Both the position numbers and the translations under genes were made by a program. Shown here in pieces: positions 36,085 through 44,821 of a DNA stretch of 64,000 nt (position 1 is the first letter of the stretch; the number at the start of each line of letters is the position of its first letter). The stretch is from Bacteroidetes bacterium RIFCSPLOWO2_12_FULL_37_12 (GTDB lineage: Bacteria; Bacteroidota; Bacteroidia; 2-12-FULL-37-12): NCBI GenBank assembly GCA_001769655.1, contig MEPC01000016.1:62001-126000 (forward strand), written 5' to 3'. The notes under the pieces are model-generated. The model saw only the letters and a program-made list of their open reading frames with translations, ran no database searches and had not been told where the DNA came from.

Positions 36085-36116
36085 GGAACGCGTGATTGGT
36101 TTTAAAATTAGAAATG

Positions 36117-36124
36117 CAAATATA
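36117..36124 (-). promoter_or_regulatory. Bacteroidota -7 box (TATATTTG) for the M16 peptidase gene
   Basis: On the minus strand TATATTTGCA lies 32 bp before the ATG at 36084. It faces away from the -7 box at 36180-36187. Confidence 0.5.
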
Positions 36125-36179
36125 TACAGATAATTAATAATTCCGGCAAGGTTAAAACTAAAATTTATGCAAATCGTGT

Positions 36180-36187
36180 TATATTTG
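36180..36187 (+). promoter_or_regulatory. Bacteroidota -7 box (TATATTTG) for the deacetylase/GNAT unit
   Basis: TATATTTGCA lies 30 bp before the ATG at 36218. Because it falls inside a longer open frame that begins at 36167, it argues for 36218 as the true start. Confidence 0.5.
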
Positions 36188-36217
36188 CATTCATTGTTTC
36201 ATATTAAATGTAATGCT

Positions 36218-37255
36218 ATGGCAGGATATAGAGAAAAGTTTATAAAGGCATTAAGACATATAGGATCGACAATTCCAACTCGCTTACTTATTAGTGTCAC
36301 TAAACAAAAATTGATAGTACCTGTTTACCACATTATATCTGATGAACCGGTTGACCATATTAGTCCTTTGTATCCAATAAAAAATGTAAAGGATTTTATA
36401 AAGGATTTAGATTTTCTTTTAAAAAATTATACACCTATTGATTATTATAACTTAAAAGCACTCATTGATAATGGAAAAAGTCCCGGGAAGAACTCTTTTT
36501 TATTAACGTTTGATGATGGCTTGCGGGAATTTCATGATATTATCTCTCCTATTCTTTTGCAAAAGGGAATTCCTTCAATTTGCTTTTTAAATAGTGATTT
36601 TATTGATAATAAAAAAATGTTTTATAGGTATAAAGCAGGTCTTTTAATAAATGCGTTTTCAAAAAATGCGATGCTTTTAAAAAAAGACAACGTTCTAAAA
36701 TGGTTTTACTTACATTCACTCGGAAAACAAAATAATTTTAGCAAAACAATATTATCTGTTAATTTTCGAAATCAAAGATTTCTTGATGATTTAGCACAAT
36801 TGATAAATCTGGACTTTAATCAATACTTACTTGAACAACAGCCCTATTTAACCGGGTTGCAGATCAATTCATTAATAAATAAAGGATTTTATTTTGGTTC
36901 TCACAGTTGCAACCATCCGGAGTATAGCTATTTAAGCATGCACGAACAAATTCAACAAACAAAAGAAAGTGTAATTGAAATAACAAATCGATTTTCTTTA
37001 TCCTACAAAACTTTTGCCTTCCCTTTTACTGATTATGGTGTATCAAAGGACTTTTTTCAAACCATTCTGGAAAAAGAAAAAATTGTAGATGTATCCTTTG
37101 GATGTGCCGGTCTAAAGCGGGATACTTTTTGCCGCCACATTCAACGTATTCCTTTTGAGATATTTGATTTAAGCGCAAAGGAAATTGTTAATGCTGAATA
37201 TATTTATTTTTTATTAAAATCAATTTTTGGAAAAAATGTAATAATAAGAAAATGA
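36218..37255 (+). CDS. Polysaccharide deacetylase family protein
   Basis: 345 residues from MAGYREKF. The NodB core shows LVPVYH-type start (IVPVYHII), LTFDDGLREF with the metal-binding Asp pair, GSHSCNHPEYSYL with the H-x3-H pair, and FAFPFTDYG. It should remove N-acetyl or O-acetyl groups from a glycan. No signal peptide is visible. A frame starting at 36167 was rejected because it overlaps the -7 box. The stop overlaps the start of the GNAT gene by 4 bp (ATGA), so both are translated from one message. Confidence 0.85.
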   Translation: MAGYREKFIKALRHIGSTIPTRLLISVTKQKLIVPVYHIISDEPVDHISPLYPIKNVKDFIKDLDFLLKNYTPIDYYNLKALIDNGKSPGKNSFLLTFDDGLREFHDIISPILLQKGIPSICFLNSDFIDNKKMFYRYKAGLLINAFSKNAMLLKKDNVLKWFYLHSLGKQNNFSKTILSVNFRNQRFLDDLAQLINLDFNQYLLEQQPYLTGLQINSLINKGFYFGSHSCNHPEYSYLSMHEQIQQTKESVIEITNRFSLSYKTFAFPFTDYGVSKDFFQTILEKEKIVDVSFGCAGLKRDTFCRHIQRIPFEIFDLSAKEIVNAEYIYFLLKSIFGKNVIIRK

Positions 37256-38361
37256 TAGACATAAAACTCTTAAATAAAAAGCTTTTGATTGAATTCATTA
37301 ATCATTCGAACTACAACACCCTTGACATTGTTCCAATCACTGAACACAGGGCATTATCTCAAATACAAAACCCAAGATTACACGAAAATGATATACTCCT
37401 TTTATTAGCATATAAAGAAAAAGAGCTTGTAGGATATTTAGGGGTGCTTCCTGATAAAATAAATTTTAATAATAAATTTGAGAAATGTGGGTGGTTAAGT
37501 TGTCTCTGGGTAAAGCCGGAGCAAAGAGGGTTTCAAATAGCGAAATTGCTATTGGATAAGTGTTTTGAAGTATGGGAAAACAGGATATTGGCTACGGAGT
37601 TTACAAAAAACGCTAAAAAGTTATATGATAAAACGAATTTCTTCAGCGATTTAAAAATAATATATGGCATTCGGTTGTATATCAGATCTGATTTACATAC
37701 CCTTTTACCACCCAAAAAAAGATTGTACAAAAAGTTAATTTTTTTTCTAAAAACGGCTGATGCTTTAATTAATTTTTTATTTGATTTAAGATTCTTTTTT
37801 TGGAAATTTAAGATTTATAATGCAACAATTGAATATATGAATCTATTAGATAATGAAGTTGAAGAATTTATTTCCGTTAAACTACGCCATCAGCTTTTTA
37901 AAAGGGGGATAACTGAATTAAATTGGATTATTAATAACCCGTGGATACTTGCTACTCCTGATAAAGATATAAAAAATAATAAATATTATTTTTCATCCTA
38001 TGACAAATCGTTCAATTTTTATGCATTAAAAATAAGAAATTCAAATAAACAACTAATAGCTTTTATGATTTTTTCCAAGAGAAATCAAATCTTGAAGTTA
38101 CCTTACTGTTATTACGAGGATGGCAGTTTAAAAACAGTGGTTGACGTAATTTATTATCATCTGCTTAAATGGAAAATCAACACGTTTACAACATTCAATC
38201 CAGACATTACACTTTTTTTACGAAATAACAGGACCCCTGCATTATTTAAACGGGATATAAAAAGACATTATATTATTTCCGATGTATTTAGAAAAATAAT
38301 TTTTCAAGATGCATTTGAATTTGAAATACAAGATGGGGACGCAGATTGTAGCTTCACCTGA
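37252..38361 (+). CDS. GNAT family N-acetyltransferase, FemAB-like length
   Basis: 369 residues. The N-terminal half (about 40-140) is a GNAT domain: LLAYKEKELVGYLGVLPDK is the core strand pair and LWVKPEQRGFQIAKLLL the acetyl-CoA pyrophosphate loop. The C-terminal half (from 150) may be a second, degenerate GNAT domain. Start and the preceding deacetylase stop overlap by 4 bp, implying coupled translation. A deacetylase and an acyltransferase in one unit suggest exchange of N-acyl groups on a surface sugar, similar in idea to the PIG-L/LpxD-like pair at 16.3 kb. Confidence 0.78.
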   Translation: MIDIKLLNKKLLIEFINHSNYNTLDIVPITEHRALSQIQNPRLHENDILLLLAYKEKELVGYLGVLPDKINFNNKFEKCGWLSCLWVKPEQRGFQIAKLLLDKCFEVWENRILATEFTKNAKKLYDKTNFFSDLKIIYGIRLYIRSDLHTLLPPKKRLYKKLIFFLKTADALINFLFDLRFFFWKFKIYNATIEYMNLLDNEVEEFISVKLRHQLFKRGITELNWIINNPWILATPDKDIKNNKYYFSSYDKSFNFYALKIRNSNKQLIAFMIFSKRNQILKLPYCYYEDGSLKTVVDVIYYHLLKWKINTFTTFNPDITLFLRNNRTPALFKRDIKRHYIISDVFRKIIFQDAFEFEIQDGDADCSFT

Positions 38362-38463
38362 ATTGCCAATTGTCTAAAATTCATTCACGTTGTTTCTCCA
38401 AAAGATAATTCCATTCAGAGGTAACTGAGTTTTTTCTTTATTCCTTTGAAAACGATTATTTTT

Positions 38464-39777
38464 TCACCCCCCCTGCTCCACAAACCGCTTCACCCATTCC
38501 GATGTAACGGAATTTGGTCTTTCAAGCGGTAAGCCAAGCGCTCTATCCCAGATAAGCGATGCCAGCACTCCCAGCGCACGGGATACACCGAAGAGCACTG
38601 TGTAGAAATCATATTCTTCCATACCATAATGCACCAGCAATACACCCGAATGTGCATCCACGTTGGGCCATGGGTTTTTGACTTTGCCTAATTCCATGAG
38701 AATCGGTGGCACAACTTCATACAACAGTGACACTATTTTAAAATTCTCATCATTTTTCAGATACGTCAAAGCAAATTCTCTCTGTGCCATGTACCGTGGG
38801 TCAGTGACTCGAAGCACGGCGTGACCAAACCCCGGAATTACATGACCACCTTCAAGCGTTTTTTTTATGTAATTGGTTATTTCCTTTTTAGTTGGTTTGC
38901 GTCCTACCTCTTTTTTTAAATCCATAATCCAACGTACTACTTCCTGATTAGCCAAACCATGTAAGGGACCGGCTAACCCGTTCATTCCAGCTGAGAAAGC
39001 AAGATAGGGGTCTGATAAAGCCGAACCAACGAGATGAGTAGTATGAGCAGAAACATTGCCTCCTTCATGGTCGGCATGAATGGTTAAATACAATCGCATT
39101 AATTTCTTAAATTCTATACTTTCACCATAACCAAGCATGTGTGCAAAGTTACCCGCCCAATCTAACTCCGGCTTTGGCTCTATATGTATTGCATTTTTAT
39201 AAGTATGGCGATATATATAAGCGGCAATTCTGGGAAGCCGGGCAATCAGATTCATGGAATCTTCATACGTTGCCTCCCAATAATTCTTTTTATTCAATTT
39301 TCCTTCACGATATTCTTCTGCAAAAACCGATTGTGTTTGCATTGCCATAATAGCAACGCTGAACTGAGTCATGGGATGGGTATTCACCGGAAAATGGTCA
39401 ATGATATCAAACACAAATTTGGGTACATTACTACGCCTTGCCCAATTGGCTGTAATATTTGAAGCATCCTCGTAAGTTGGAAGCTCTCCGATTAACATTA
39501 GGTAAAATATACCTTCCGGCATTGGTTCGGTGCCCCCAGGAATTTTTGGAAGTTTTTTTCTTAATTCCGGAATGGAGTACCCTCTGAATCGTATTCCCAA
39601 TTCGGGGTCCAGTTTCGAGGTCTCAGTTATAAGTGATACCATACCTCTCATTCCATCAAATACCTGGTCGAGAGTATATTGTCCCACCACTTTATTACCG
39701 TATTTTTTTATCAACTCCCTGATTTGTTGAGCGGCTGGTAATGCATTTTCGATAAATTTTTCTTTGAGTTTCTCCAT
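38464..39777 (-). CDS. gltA: Citrate synthase, eukaryotic/mitochondrial-type
   Basis: 437 residues. The catalytic residues are in GLAGPLHGLANQEV (first His), IPGFGHAVLRVTDPRY (second His) and PNVDAHSGVLL (Asp). The sequence GVSRALGVLASLIWDRALGLPLERPNS and the N-terminal FRGYSIPEL are close to the mitochondrial type of citrate synthase rather than the allosteric GltA of enterobacteria; such genes are known in several Bacteroidota. The enzyme condenses oxaloacetate and acetyl-CoA at the entry of the TCA cycle. It follows the prohibitin-like gene on the same strand with a 139-bp gap. Confidence 0.93.
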   Translation of the reverse strand: MEKLKEKFIENALPAAQQIRELIKKYGNKVVGQYTLDQVFDGMRGMVSLITETSKLDPELGIRFRGYSIPELRKKLPKIPGGTEPMPEGIFYLMLIGELPTYEDASNITANWARRSNVPKFVFDIIDHFPVNTHPMTQFSVAIMAMQTQSVFAEEYREGKLNKKNYWEATYEDSMNLIARLPRIAAYIYRHTYKNAIHIEPKPELDWAGNFAHMLGYGESIEFKKLMRLYLTIHADHEGGNVSAHTTHLVGSALSDPYLAFSAGMNGLAGPLHGLANQEVVRWIMDLKKEVGRKPTKKEITNYIKKTLEGGHVIPGFGHAVLRVTDPRYMAQREFALTYLKNDENFKIVSLLYEVVPPILMELGKVKNPWPNVDAHSGVLLVHYGMEEYDFYTVLFGVSRALGVLASLIWDRALGLPLERPNSVTSEWVKRFVEQGG

Positions 39778-39916
39778 GAGTGAAAGTTATTTTAAAATTG
39801 CCTTGGAAATTTACTACGCAAAAGTCATAATAAAATCAAGAATTTCAGCATGATTAATGTTAGCTAATTTTATGAATAATCTCCATCATTATTCAAAAAT
39901 CGTAAATAGTCCCTCC

Positions 39917-40735
39917 CTATTGTCCTCCAAGTATAATCGGCATCCCATCCTTTGCACTCCCAATAATTACAACCTTTGCGTTTGGTGATTTGGAGAGTTC
40001 CATGGTTGCTTCTATGCCTTTCCATTTTAACAATTTATCTGAAATCCCCTCTGATACAATTTCCTGGAATGCTTTAATGCCTTGTGCTTCTATTTTCTTC
40101 CTTTCGGCTTCTTTTTGCTCTTTTTGGAGACGAAATTCATACTCCTTCGACTCTTGCTCTTGTTTTAGCTTGGTTTCTATTGCTGTCTTTATGGTTGTTG
40201 GTAATTCTACGCTTCTGATTAATACGGCATCCAATATAATAAACTTTTTCGCTAAAGCATGGTCAGTTTCTTCCATAATTTCTTTTTGTATGACTTCTCT
40301 TTTTGAAGAATAAAGCTCTTCCGGGTCATATTTTCCTATTATTTTTCTTACCGAAGATCGAATTTCCGGTAAAACGATATTTTCTAAAAAATTCTGACCG
40401 ATTTCCTTGTGTAAATGCCCTAATTTGCTTGGTACGGGTTGATACCGGATAGAAATATCTGCCCGTATCGAAAGTCCGTTTTTTGAAAGTACATCCATTT
40501 CCTGTTCAGTTTGTTGAAACCGGATGTCATAAATATACATAGTATTCCAAGGGGCGATGACATGAAAGCCCTCATGAAAAAATTCATTCACCACTGTACC
40601 CCCGCTGAATTTACGGTAAAGTACACCTTCATGCCCCGATGGGATTGTTATAAAAACAGTAGATGGTAATATGACAAGTAATATCAACGCAACGGTTGCT
40701 ATTACAATAATTCGTACGATTCTGGGTGTTTGCAT
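39917..40735 (-). CDS. Prohibitin/SPFH (band 7) family membrane protein
   Basis: 272 residues. One N-terminal membrane segment (about 8-32) is followed by a band 7 domain (TIPSGHEGVLYRKFSGG to ELPTTIKTAIETK) and a Glu/Lys-rich coiled coil (190-235). The arrangement, including ISIRYQPVPSKLGHLH, is close to prohibitins. Such proteins form large ring assemblies at the inner membrane and scaffold proteases or respiratory complexes. It is on the same strand and upstream of citrate synthase. A 167-bp MITE-like palindrome is 40 bp upstream of its start. Confidence 0.85.
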   Translation of the reverse strand: MQTPRIVRIIVIATVALILLVILPSTVFITIPSGHEGVLYRKFSGGTVVNEFFHEGFHVIAPWNTMYIYDIRFQQTEQEMDVLSKNGLSIRADISIRYQPVPSKLGHLHKEIGQNFLENIVLPEIRSSVRKIIGKYDPEELYSSKREVIQKEIMEETDHALAKKFIILDAVLIRSVELPTTIKTAIETKLKQEQESKEYEFRLQKEQKEAERKKIEAQGIKAFQEIVSEGISDKLLKWKGIEATMELSKSPNAKVVIIGSAKDGMPIILGGQ

Positions 40736-40774
40736 GGTTTTTAAAAATTAATTTATAAGTTTTAATTTTATTAC

Positions 40775-40941
40775 TTAGGGCTTGTTACGAAATAAAGTTT
40801 ACAGAATTGGCGCAGTTATATTGTCATTTTTCAAGGCGTAAATTGAAGCTAATAGTAAGTGACTATAAGCAAAATTTGCAACGCCGAAAAATGGCAAAAG
40901 AACAAGCCAAAATGTAAAGGTTATTTCGTAACAAGCCCTAA
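40775..40941. mobile_element. 167-bp MITE-like element with 21-bp perfect terminal inverted repeats
   Basis: Positions 40775-40795 and 40921-40941 are perfect inverted copies beginning TTAGGGCTTGTTACG. Similarity continues inward with mismatches so that nearly the whole element can fold on itself around the centre at about 40858. If the ends are read as GGGCTTG...CAAGCCC, each is flanked by TA, as for IS630/Tc1-type elements that duplicate TA. No open frame is present, so it would be non-autonomous. Confidence 0.75.
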
Positions 40942-41012
40942 TGTTTGCAAATGTACATAATTCATCTTAATTTTTTCACATCAAATTAAATCCTTAACTT
41001 GCCGCTTTTTAA

Positions 41013-42419
41013 ATGAGCAAGTTTCAAACATCCATTCCACGCGGCACCCGTGATTTTCCACCGGAGGTAATGATTAAAAGAGATTACCTTTTCGAAATAT
41101 TAAAGTCAGTTTTTGAAAAATACAGTTATCTACCCCTCGAAACGCCTGCTTTTGAAATGCTTTCCGTACTGGAAGGAAAAGGGGGAGACGAGAATGAAAA
41201 ACTTATGTTTAGGATTTTAAATTCGGGTGATTTTCTTCAACCATTAGCTCAAAGTTATAATCCTGAAAATTTATTCAAAAACGGATATACTGAATTTTCA
41301 TCTTTGATAGCCGAAAAAGGATTGCGCTATGACCTTACGATTCCTTTTGCAAGATTTGTAGCCATGAATCATGCAACGCTTTCTTTTCCTTTTAAAAGAT
41401 ATCAGATTCAACCGGTATGGAGAGCCGACCGCCCTCAAAAGGGAAGGTACCGGGAATTTTATCAATGCGACATTGATGTTGCCGGCAGTAAATCCCTTTT
41501 TTATGAAGCAGAAATTCTAGTGGTTATCAGAAATGTTTTTGAAATGCTTAACATAAAACAAGTGACTACTTTCATCAATCACCGAAAGATTCTGTTGGGT
41601 GTCACTCAGGCATTGGGGATGGAAAATAAATTTTTTGAGATAACAGATATCATTGATAAAATGAATAAAATAGGAATGGAGAAAACATTGAATGAGCTTA
41701 GCACGATAGGAATGACTCAGGAGAATATTTCAACAATTACCGGAATGTTTAGTATTTTTGGTTCATTTGCTGAGAAGTTACTTACGCTAATTAATTTATT
41801 TCCGGATAATAAAAATATTTCTGAAGCGGTATCTGATTTGAATATGCTTTACAACTATGCGAAAGCAATGGGCATTGAAGAGAATGAATTTCAAATTGAC
41901 TTTACGCTTGCCAGGGGCTTAGGGTATTACACCGGAGTTGTTATGGAAACAAAAATAAAAGAGGATGCCATTAGTATTTGTGGGGGAGGCAGGTATGATG
42001 ATTTAACCGGTGTGTTTGGATTAACCGGTGTTTCAGGGGTAGGAATTTCATTTGGTGCTGAACGTATTTATGATATTTTGGAAGAAAAAAAGCTCTTTCC
42101 CGAAACTGATAAATCAAAAGTTTCAGTTTTAATAGCATCCATGGATAGTCAAGGCGAAATCGCTGGGGTAAGATTGCTTGCTGAATTAAGAAAGAAACAA
42201 ATCAGAGCAGTCATTCTCCCCGGGGAATCGAAATTAAAAAAACAACTTGCGTATGCTGATAAAAATAATATTCTTTTTGTATTAATTTTAGGACCAGATG
42301 AATTGGCAAACAATTCTTTTACTTTGAAAAACATGACCACCGGCGAACAAAAAATAGTTGGTTCTCTCGAAGAAGTTTATACTAATATTTCAAATAATCC
42401 AGACAATCTGAAACAATAA
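41013..42419 (+). CDS. hisS: Histidyl-tRNA synthetase
   Basis: 468 residues. Class II synthetase motif 1 lies in PRGTRDFPPEVMIKRDYL, motif 2 around RYDLTIPFARFVAMN to YQIQPVWRADRPQKGRYREFYQCDID, and the histidine-specific LARGLGYYTGVVMET plus GGGRYDDL form the HisA region. The C-terminal anticodon domain begins near 375 (VSVLIASMDSQ). The enzyme charges tRNA-His. It starts 71 bp after the MITE-like element and ends 25 bp before hutH on the same strand, so the two may be co-transcribed. Confidence 0.95.
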   Translation: MSKFQTSIPRGTRDFPPEVMIKRDYLFEILKSVFEKYSYLPLETPAFEMLSVLEGKGGDENEKLMFRILNSGDFLQPLAQSYNPENLFKNGYTEFSSLIAEKGLRYDLTIPFARFVAMNHATLSFPFKRYQIQPVWRADRPQKGRYREFYQCDIDVAGSKSLFYEAEILVVIRNVFEMLNIKQVTTFINHRKILLGVTQALGMENKFFEITDIIDKMNKIGMEKTLNELSTIGMTQENISTITGMFSIFGSFAEKLLTLINLFPDNKNISEAVSDLNMLYNYAKAMGIEENEFQIDFTLARGLGYYTGVVMETKIKEDAISICGGGRYDDLTGVFGLTGVSGVGISFGAERIYDILEEKKLFPETDKSKVSVLIASMDSQGEIAGVRLLAELRKKQIRAVILPGESKLKKQLAYADKNNILFVLILGPDELANNSFTLKNMTTGEQKIVGSLEEVYTNISNNPDNLKQ

Positions 42420-42444
42420 CAATCTTAACCATTAGTAATTTCAA

Positions 42445-43938
42445 ATGAAAACAAAAGTTCATGAAATTACCTTTGAAAAATTAAATCTTGAAAGAATACA
42501 TGAAATTGTAAGCAGGCCCGAAAAATTGGTTTTGTCAGAAAAGACAAAAGAAAAAATTTTACAGGGGAGAAATTATCTTGATGAAAAAATTAAAAAATCC
42601 AAAACCCCGGTGTATGGTGTGACTACAGGATTTGGGTCTTTGTACGACAAAAATATTTCCAAAAAAGAACTGGAACAATTACAAACCAACCTGATGCTGT
42701 CTCATGCCTGCGGAACGGGTGAAAAAGTGACACGACAGGTCGTTCAGATCATGTTGTTTCTTAAAATTCAATCACTTTCCTACGGAAATTCCGGTGTTCA
42801 GTTGGAGACCGTTCAACGTTTGCTTGATTTATTTAATGAAGAAGTGTGTCCTGTGGTTTATCAGCAGGGTTCTCTTGGAGCTTCAGGTGACTTAGCCCCC
42901 CTGGCACATTTAACGCTCCCGCTTTTGAATTTGGGTGAAGTATATTATAAAGGTAAAAGAATACCGGCTGAACAAATCAATAAATTGTACGGTTGGAAAC
43001 CATTGCATCTTAAATCGAAAGAAGGACTTGCCTTGCTTAATGGCACACAATTCATGTGTGCGTATGGCGTGTGGTGTGCATTAAGAGCAAAAGCCCTGAT
43101 ACGGCTTGCTGATGTCATCGCCGCCGTTTCAATGGAAGCGTTTGATTGCAGACCGGAACCATTTTCCGAGCCCATTCAGAGAATTCGTCCTCATAAAGGG
43201 CAAGTAGAAACAGCCGCTCACATACGTGACATTTTAAAGGGAAGTAAACTCTTTTCGCAGAAGAAAAAACACGTTCAGGATCCGTACTCTTTCAGGTGCA
43301 TACCACAGGTTCATGGCGCCACAAGAGAGGTAATTGACTACGCGGAAAGAATTTTTATAACCGAAGTGAATTCGATAAGTGATAACCCGAATATTTTTCC
43401 CGAAGAAGACCAGATAATTTCAGGGGGTAATTTTCATGGGCAAACCCTTGCATTTGCTCTCGATTTTCTGGCGATTGCTCTGACCGATTTATGCAGTATT
43501 TCGGAGAGAAGAACCTATCAATTGGTTTCCGGAGTCAGAGGACTTCCGAATTTTCTCGTTTCAAATCCGGGACTTAATTCCGGGCTGATGATGCCTCAAT
43601 ATACAGCCGCCTCTATTGTAAGTCAAAATAAACAATTAGCTACTCCTGCCTCGGTTGATTCCATTGTTTCCTCCAACGGGCAGGAGGATCATGTAAGCAT
43701 GGGAGCCAATGCCGCTACAAAATTATATCAGGTCATTAAAAATACGGAACAGGTTATTGCTATTGAACTTCTGACCGCCGCACAAGCCATTCAGTTCAAA
43801 GAATTTGAGAAGACGTCTGTAATACTTAAAAAATTTATCAGCAGTTACACTAAACACGTTCCTTTTATTGACCGAGATCGTTTTCTGTTTCTTGATTTGA
43901 AAAATTCGCTGGAGTTTGTGAAAAGGTGGACGCGATGA
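42445..43938 (+). CDS. hutH: Histidine ammonia-lyase
   Basis: 497 residues. The MIO cofactor triad A146-S147-G148 lies in QGSLGASGDLAPLAHL; the active-site YGVTTGFGSL (about 57-66) and the late QEDHVSMGANAA are conserved. It converts histidine to urocanate and ammonia, the first step of histidine breakdown. No hutU or hutI is in the window; a formimidoylglutamase homologue is present at 60.2 kb but with altered metal ligands. The gene follows hisS by 25 bp, so synthesis-linked and degradative enzymes for one amino acid are side by side. Confidence 0.94.
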   Translation: MKTKVHEITFEKLNLERIHEIVSRPEKLVLSEKTKEKILQGRNYLDEKIKKSKTPVYGVTTGFGSLYDKNISKKELEQLQTNLMLSHACGTGEKVTRQVVQIMLFLKIQSLSYGNSGVQLETVQRLLDLFNEEVCPVVYQQGSLGASGDLAPLAHLTLPLLNLGEVYYKGKRIPAEQINKLYGWKPLHLKSKEGLALLNGTQFMCAYGVWCALRAKALIRLADVIAAVSMEAFDCRPEPFSEPIQRIRPHKGQVETAAHIRDILKGSKLFSQKKKHVQDPYSFRCIPQVHGATREVIDYAERIFITEVNSISDNPNIFPEEDQIISGGNFHGQTLAFALDFLAIALTDLCSISERRTYQLVSGVRGLPNFLVSNPGLNSGLMMPQYTAASIVSQNKQLATPASVDSIVSSNGQEDHVSMGANAATKLYQVIKNTEQVIAIELLTAAQAIQFKEFEKTSVILKKFISSYTKHVPFIDRDRFLFLDLKNSLEFVKRWTR

Positions 43939-43956
43939 TTGTTTTTAAAACAACTG

Positions 43957-43990
43957 TTTGAAGGAATATAATTTAAATTTCGTATTTTTG
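43957..43990 (+). promoter_or_regulatory. Bacteroidota promoter, TTTG-N22-TATTTTTG, for a small membrane protein gene
   Basis: TTTG (43957-43960) and TATTTTTG (43983-43990) are 22 bp apart. The first codon of the small frame that follows is only 7 bp after the box. Confidence 0.45.
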
Positions 43991-43997
43991 TAACAGA

Positions 43998-44180
43998 ATA
44001 AAAAAAGAACTCGGAAAATATCTGCTTGATGTTTCAAAATTAGTTTTTGCTGGTGTAGTATTGAGCGGAATCTTACGAATTGAAGATGTATCTAAAATTA
44101 TTTTACTTGGATCCGGTATCATAACAACTCTATTACTTGCAGTAGGTGGATTTTTATTTATAGACGATAAAAACAACTGA
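43998..44180 (+). CDS. Small membrane protein, DUF6722-like, without a standard start codon
   Basis: A 60-codon frame that reads IKKELGKYLLDVSKLVFAG at its start, then two hydrophobic segments (about 12-26 and 34-55) and a charged tail IDDKNN. The opening KKELGKYLLD is typical of the short two-TM proteins annotated as DUF6722 in Bacteroidota. The codon in the Met position is ATA, not ATG, and there is no in-frame ATG, GTG or TTG at the right place. Translation may use ATA, the gene may be dying, or a base may be miscalled. The family assignment is from memory and moderate. Confidence 0.5.
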   Translation: MKKELGKYLLDVSKLVFAGVVLSGILRIEDVSKIILLGSGIITTLLLAVGGFLFIDDKNN

Positions 44181-44200
44181 TAAATATAATAATTGAGATT

Positions 44201-44299
44201 ATGGAACTACTTTTTTTATATGTTTTTTTGAGTATAGTGGGTATAACTGCTATCATTTATGCTTTATTTACCAGAAAACAAAAACATCCTTCTAAGTAG
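44201..44299 (+). CDS. 32-residue single-span membrane peptide
   Basis: ATG to TAG encodes 32 residues: a hydrophobic span (about 3-23, LLFLYVFLSIVGITAIIYALF) and a basic tail (TRKQKHPSK). This positive-inside topology is that of small membrane-anchored peptides. It lies 20 bp after the DUF6722-like frame on the same strand, so the two could form one unit. No family is recognised. Coding is supported only by topology and position. The 169 bp that follow, up to ybaB, hold no visible gene. Confidence 0.4.
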   Translation: MELLFLYVFLSIVGITAIIYALFTRKQKHPSK

Positions 44300-44468
44300 G
44301 GGGTTAAGATGAAATGAAGCGTTTAGTATGGACACTGAAACTATACTATTTTTCAAGTAAAATGGTAAACAATCAGTGGCTGTTAGAGAGGAATTGTTCG
44401 GTTGCTGGGTTTATAGCAGGCAACAATAAGGATAGTAAAAAAACATTCACTTTACTTACTATTTAACC

Positions 44469-44801
44469 ATGGACATAACAAACTTATTCGGAAAACTCCA
44501 GGACCTCCAGGGCAAAATCAAGGAGGCACAGGGAAAATTAAATGAAATTATTGTGGAAGCCGAATCCGGAGGGGGCATGGTAAAAGTCAAAGCAAATGGA
44601 TTGAAAAAAATTATCAGCATACAAATTGAACCAACATTGGCTAATAGTAATGACCTTGAAATGCTCCAGGACCTCGTTGTTGCCGCCGTAAACATTGCCC
44701 TTGATAAAGCTGGTGAAGCCGCACAGGAGAAGATGAAAAACACCGCTTCGGGTCTTCTGCCGAATATTCCCGGAATGGATTTGAGTAAGTTTGGGCTGTG
44801 A
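44469..44801 (+). CDS. YbaB/EbfC family nucleoid-associated protein
   Basis: 110 residues, the usual size. The N-terminal coiled-coil region LFGKLQDLQGKIKEAQGKLN is followed by the central beta sheet (VEAESGGGMVKVKANGLKKIISIQIEP) and a helical C-terminus ending NIPGMDLSKFGL. YbaB proteins form dimers that bind DNA without strong sequence preference. In many bacteria the gene lies in a dnaX-recR unit; here it does not. The downstream GT2 gene starts 20 bp after its stop. Confidence 0.9.
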   Translation: MDITNLFGKLQDLQGKIKEAQGKLNEIIVEAESGGGMVKVKANGLKKIISIQIEPTLANSNDLEMLQDLVVAAVNIALDKAGEAAQEKMKNTASGLLPNIPGMDLSKFGL

Positions 44802-44821
44802 TTGATTGAACACAATTCCCT

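Noticed and set aside
36167-36217. Earlier start for the 36-kb deacetylase
   Set aside because: A TATATTTG -7 box lies inside this segment, so transcription would begin downstream of it.
44300-44468. Possible small RNA gene before ybaB
   Set aside because: Only a weak GTTGC/GCAAC hairpin is visible, with no promoter or terminator to support it.
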